From: Flaccisagitta enflata
Taxonomy: Eukaryota > Chaetognatha > Sagittoidea > Aphragmophora
Direction of reading: 5' to 3'
Length of the DNA stretch: 64,000 nucleotides
Assembly (NCBI GenBank): GCA_965153355.1
Contig: OZ231127.1
Coordinates: 69,874,001 to 69,938,000 of the forward strand
Shown in pieces: positions 59,837 through 64,000 of this stretch (its first letter is position 1; the number at the start of each line of letters is the position of its first letter). A model generated the notes under the pieces. It did not search any database and was not told the DNA's origin. It saw nothing but the letters and a program-made list of their open reading frames with translations. A program made the translations under genes and the position numbers.

Positions 59837-60029
59837 ATAGAAAAAATACAGACAGACAGAAAGAAAGATAGAGAAACAGTAAGAAAGTCAGAAGAGAAGA
59901 TTAAAAATGATACAGTCTGATGGCCTGACAGTAACAATAAACTTCCATTGAGGCCTGGCTGGCGGAAATTTGAAATTTGAGTGAATATATTCGTCTGTGC
60001 AAACATGGAAGTGGAAAGACAGAAAACAC

Positions 60030-60872
60030 AAGTGACGCGGGGTCACAATATCGTTGGGGACGGGTGGGTTGGGTGGTTGGTGGGATTTTGTATTGGTCGT
60101 TGGTGATTTTGATGCACGGTGTTGGTGTTTTAGGTGGGTTGGGTGGTTGGTGGGATTTTGTATTGGTCGTTGGTGATTTTGATGCACGGTGTTGGTGTTT
60201 TAGGTGGGTTGGGTGGTTGGTGGGATTTTGTATTGGTCGTTGGTGATTTTGATGCACGGTGTTGGTGTTTTAGGTGGGTTGGGTGGTTGGTGGGATTTTG
60301 TATTGGTCGTTGGTGATTTTGATGCACGGTGTTGGTGTTTTAGGTGGGTTGGGTGGTTGGTGGGATTTTGTATTGGTCGTTGGTGATTTTGATGCACGGT
60401 GTTGGTGTTTTAGGTGGGTTGGGTGGTTGGTGGGATTTTGTATTGGTCGTTGGTGATTTTGATGCACGGTGTTGGTGTTTTAGGTGGGTTGGGTGGTTGG
60501 TGGGATTTTGTATTGGTCGTTGGTGATTTTGATGCACGGTGTTGGTGTTTTAGGTGGGTTGGGTGGTTGGTGGGATTTTGTATTGGTCGTTGGTGATTTT
60601 GATGCACGGTGTTGGTGTTTTAGGTGGGTTGGGTGGTTGGTGGGATTTTGTATTGGTCGTTGGTGATTTTGATGCACGGTGGGGCAGGGGCAGCCAACCC
60701 CCAGCCTCAGCCTGACCCCCTTCCCACACACTAACATACACCCACACATATTCAATGACAACGGCAGCATCGTAAATGCGCGTTTCTCGCGTTTTCAACG
60801 CGAACGTGACGGACCGACCGACGGACCGACCGATGGACGGACGGACGAGAAAATAAAGTCTCACATGTGACT
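60030..60872 (+). mobile_element. Family A-like element with a 70-bp core array
   Basis: After a head (AAGTGACGCGGGGTCACAAT) comes a 70-bp tandem core (60064-60681). Then GGGGCAGGGGCAGCC, TCTCGCGTTTTCAACGCG, a (GACC/GACG)n array (60810-60847) and a near-palindrome AGTCTCACATGTGACT (60857-60872). The order (GGGCAGGGGCAG, tetranucleotide array, terminal hairpin) equals family A. The hairpin bases differ on both arms, and the core array is an extra module. Confidence 0.6.
60064..60681. repeat. 70-bp homogeneous tandem array, 8.8 copies
   Basis: Units start GTGGGTTGGGTGGTTGGTGG at 60064, 60134, 60204 and so on to 60624, and all look identical by eye. The array ends part-way through unit 9 at GATGCACGGTG. 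The 60-65-codon frames over it are repeat artefacts. Confidence 0.98.
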
Positions 60873-60942
60873 TCATGCCAGGACACATAGATGCGTTATG
60901 TTCCTCAGCCCTCACTATGGTCATTTCCTCGTATGCTTAAGC

Positions 60943-61310
<368 letters not shown>

Positions 61311-63334
61311 GGGTGTCTAGATTGTGACGTGTATATTGTAAAGCTATGTGTATGACGCGGCTGGCTGAGCAACGAACATCATATTTCCTTTGATTCCCTC
61401 TCAATCCTGAGATGAATTTCATTACAAGAAGCAATGAGCAGGAAGACCTTCTTTTTGCTCGTGATTTTGAAAAAGTATAACGTTTTGAGAGTCACCGGTT
61501 TTGATATTTAAGAGGGGGCTTGGACGAAGTTTATAGAGTCCAACGTTGACGTTGCAGGTTACCACAAAATTTCTCGAATTGTAGTTTCAGTAGGCAGAGT
61601 ATCAATTTCCTCGATTTCTTTTCCTCTTATGCCACCACTTCTCTGCCTTCCGCTTCATCGGGTAACTTAAGGAATAAAACACTCGACTCCTCCAATAAGC
61701 AGAATGTTGTCCATGTGACCAGAACCGTCACTTGGTCGAAAGGCACTAGGACACACCTTCAAAAACCCTTCTTAGTTTGTTTTTTTTTCGATGGATAATT
61801 CGAATCGGAGAGGCGAAAAGGGCTCTAAAAATGGGCTCCAGTTTCGCTGAAAAAAGAGACTGTGAGGTCGAAATGAAAGGCATTTCAAACATTTAGAAGC
61901 GATGAGCTAGAAAAATGCGATCCGTTGAAAAGCGATTAGAGACCAAAAAGTCTTTTTGTCTATGGCTGAGGGTAAAGAATTCGACCTCATTTGTGTACGA
62001 AGGGAGAAGGTGGGGAAGAGGCTTTAGTGAGAGGGGGAGAGAGAAGAAGGGAGAATTAAATGTTGGTGGTGGTGGTGGTGGTGGTGGTGGTGGATGGAAG
62101 GGGGCGAAGAGGGAGTGTGGAGGCAGCGGAGAAGGGGAGCTGGGGAGATTATTGGGGGAGAAGCGGGAAAAGAGTGCGCCGCATATGCCAATAAGTTTTA
62201 CGCCTCCTCATGAATACTGTAGAGTGTAGACTATCAACGCAATATCGCCTTACGACGTCGTTTACGGCGAAACTATTCACATCATCGCCAGGGTTAAAAA
62301 TAATCGATCAGCATCAGAGATTTTTTGGGTCGGAAATTTCAAAAATCTTTTTTTCATTTTATGTTGAATCGATAAGTATTCTGAGCATAATCAATGCTCC
62401 AAAAATTTTTTTAGGTAACTAAACGAAAAGGTAGTGATAAAAATTAGTTTAACGCCCAATAAGACATTGTTACCACAACGTTTTCCACCTATCTTAGTTC
62501 GTGTGATCACGGGCCATTATATTCAGCAAGTTGAGCATGATTGTAGGGGAATTGATTCCATGAGCGCAAGTTGTTGAAAAAAACGCTTCAGTTAAAGTCA
62601 CTCCTTACCCACCGGAGTTCACGGGTAAGATACCTTAGCAAAATCCGTATCAACACTGTAGTTCTTTTCTTGATTAGTTGCCGAAAACTTGAGCCCTGGC
62701 GCATTTTCTTTTCGCTGGTTCCATTTATATTTTTTTCCAACAAATAATAATTCCTAAGCTGTTTGCTACGGATTTTCTTTTCACTCTAAGCTACTTTAGA
62801 AACAGACTCTTGTATGAGATATGGATACTATCCACTGTTATGCGAGATCCTTTGCTCACTTTTCGATGGTAAGCCGTGAAACCATAACCGCTACGCTCTA
62901 AAATTGTTCACCCATTTACAACGCATCACCCATAATCATGCTTAGCGTGCATTTGAGTGTCTGGAGAGCATTTTGAGGGTGAGGCTGAGCGAAATTCGGG
63001 TGTAAATTTTTACTATCACTTTATGCAAATGACGGTTGAGGAGGAAATTAATTCGGTCGAGTTTTTGAATGGCCAATATGGACGGATGAGAGAAAAAGAC
63101 GAGAAAGGTTAGGGAAGGAAGATAAAATAAAGAAGAGAGACCGAACGAAGGAGGGGGAGATGGGGGTGGGTAGAGTGACCGAGCGAAGGAGGGGGAGCCG
63201 AGGGTGGGTAGAAAAGGTGGAGGGTGGTTAAGGGAACAGTATCAGCCACCAGTCCGCGATGAAAGAAAGCACTTCAAGAGTTCAAGTTTAATGAGAAAAT
63301 GGGGCCGGATCAAGCAATGGCGACTTGGGGATAG
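61311..63334. other. 2 kb without a supported gene
   Basis: Unique DNA. (GGT)n at 62062-62092. A 104-codon + frame at 61915-62229 crosses that array and is purine-driven. No domain, RNA gene or element end found. Confidence 0.6.
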
Positions 63335-63363
63335 AAAGAAAGAAAGCAAGAAAGAAAGAATGA

Positions 63364-63451
<88 letters not shown>

Positions 63452-63480
63452 ATGAAAGAAAGAAGAAAAGAAAGAAAGAA
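63335..63480. repeat. (AAAG)n microsatellite
   Basis: About 33 GAAA units with GCAA, GAAT and a one-base slip near 63464. Confidence 0.97.
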
Positions 63481-64000
63481 ACAGAGAGAGGAAGAGAAAG
63501 AAGAAATGGGGTTGGCGAAAGATGCGTCGAAAAAGGAAACCACGTGATGAAAGAAAGATCAAAGCACAACTAGGCCTACATGGCCGAAATAGAATGGAAA
63601 CAAGAAAGGAAATGAGAAGACAGATAGGCAGACAAACAGACAAACAGACAAACAGACACATAGACAGTCAAACAAACAGAAAATCAAAGGAGACCAGCGA
63701 AAAAAACATGAAGAGAAATTTTGCAACAAGTAGACAGGCTACACAAACAATACAATGCTGAGAACATGAGACCCTCAGCATGCTTGTTATCAAACAAAGG
63801 TAGTTAATGGACATGATGGCGAAAAGATTCAATTGAAGAGAGACAAGCGAGCAACCAATAAAATTATCAAAAAAGACCGTAAAACAGCGATCCATTTAAT
63901 GATTGACAAGGCAGAGATCATAATATGACCAAGAGAGAGCCTGAAATTGGTGGGAAAAAATAAAATGGATTGATTTTTTAGTGTGGCAATTTGTAAACTA
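63481..64000. other. A-rich sequence, no gene seen
   Basis: CAGACAAACAGA phrases at 63620-63680. Otherwise unique. Confidence 0.6.

Overview
This window looks like gene-poor nuclear DNA from a eukaryote, most likely an invertebrate animal. I found no intact protein-coding gene, no rRNA gene and no functional tRNA gene. The long open frames here lie almost entirely in microsatellites (poly-S/L, C/V, R/E, T/H, K/E, N/Q/T) and are not genes. By hand sum, about 9 kb of the 64 kb is perfect or near-perfect short tandem repeat, mainly (AG)n, (AC)n, (AAC)n, (AAAG)n, (AGAC)n, (ACGG)n and (AAG)n. No (AT)n array of comparable length is present. A mollusc or other marine invertebrate is plausible from the mobile-element style, but the species cannot be named from this sequence.

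Between the microsatellites the DNA is built from short non-autonomous mobile elements. Family A (about 13 copies, typically 150-220 bp) starts with CAAGGCCGGATACACGGC. It carries a GACG/GACC tetranucleotide array and ends in a GC-rich hairpin such as AGTCGCG...CGCGACT. Family B (6 copies, 0.4-2.2 kb) starts TTTTTGGGCAGCGG, contains (CGTCC/CGTT)n plus 'GGCCTCAAAT'-type minisatellites and an inverted copy of its own head, and ends in a hairpin and GGATGACT. Both have unlike ends, a terminal hairpin and an internal microsatellite, which recalls Helitron/Helentron-derived non-autonomous elements (HINE, bivalve 'pearl'). That classification is inference. Several TA-flanked inverted-repeat elements, a palindromic MITE, a tRNA-derived SINE with an (AAC)n tail and a 3.2 kb long-terminal-inverted-repeat element carrying a decayed coding remnant complete the set.

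Layout: 1-872 is a 73-bp satellite. 1.2-3.1 kb holds microsatellites and the SINE. 3.5-5.1 kb holds two head-to-head family B copies. 6-15 kb is dense in microsatellites with two divergent A copies. 15.6-16.2 kb is an A copy split by a TIR element that contains a tRNA-like gene. 18-19.5 kb holds a 357-bp duplication and a B copy. 20.3-23.7 kb is a possible TIR element followed by a 610-bp tandem duplication in (AAC)n arrays. 26.3-28.3 kb has a purine-only tract and a G-rich minisatellite. 30-36 kb holds A and B copies and degenerate minisatellites. 39.36-42.53 kb is the long-TIR element. 44-46 kb holds a B copy nested in an A copy, then the palindromic MITE. 48-56.7 kb is a nest of elements inside an A copy. 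60-60.9 kb is an A-like element with a homogeneous 70-bp core array. The rest is unique or AT-rich DNA without recognisable genes.

No operon or pathway is visible. The interest lies in insertion order, conserved hairpin structure and repeat dynamics.
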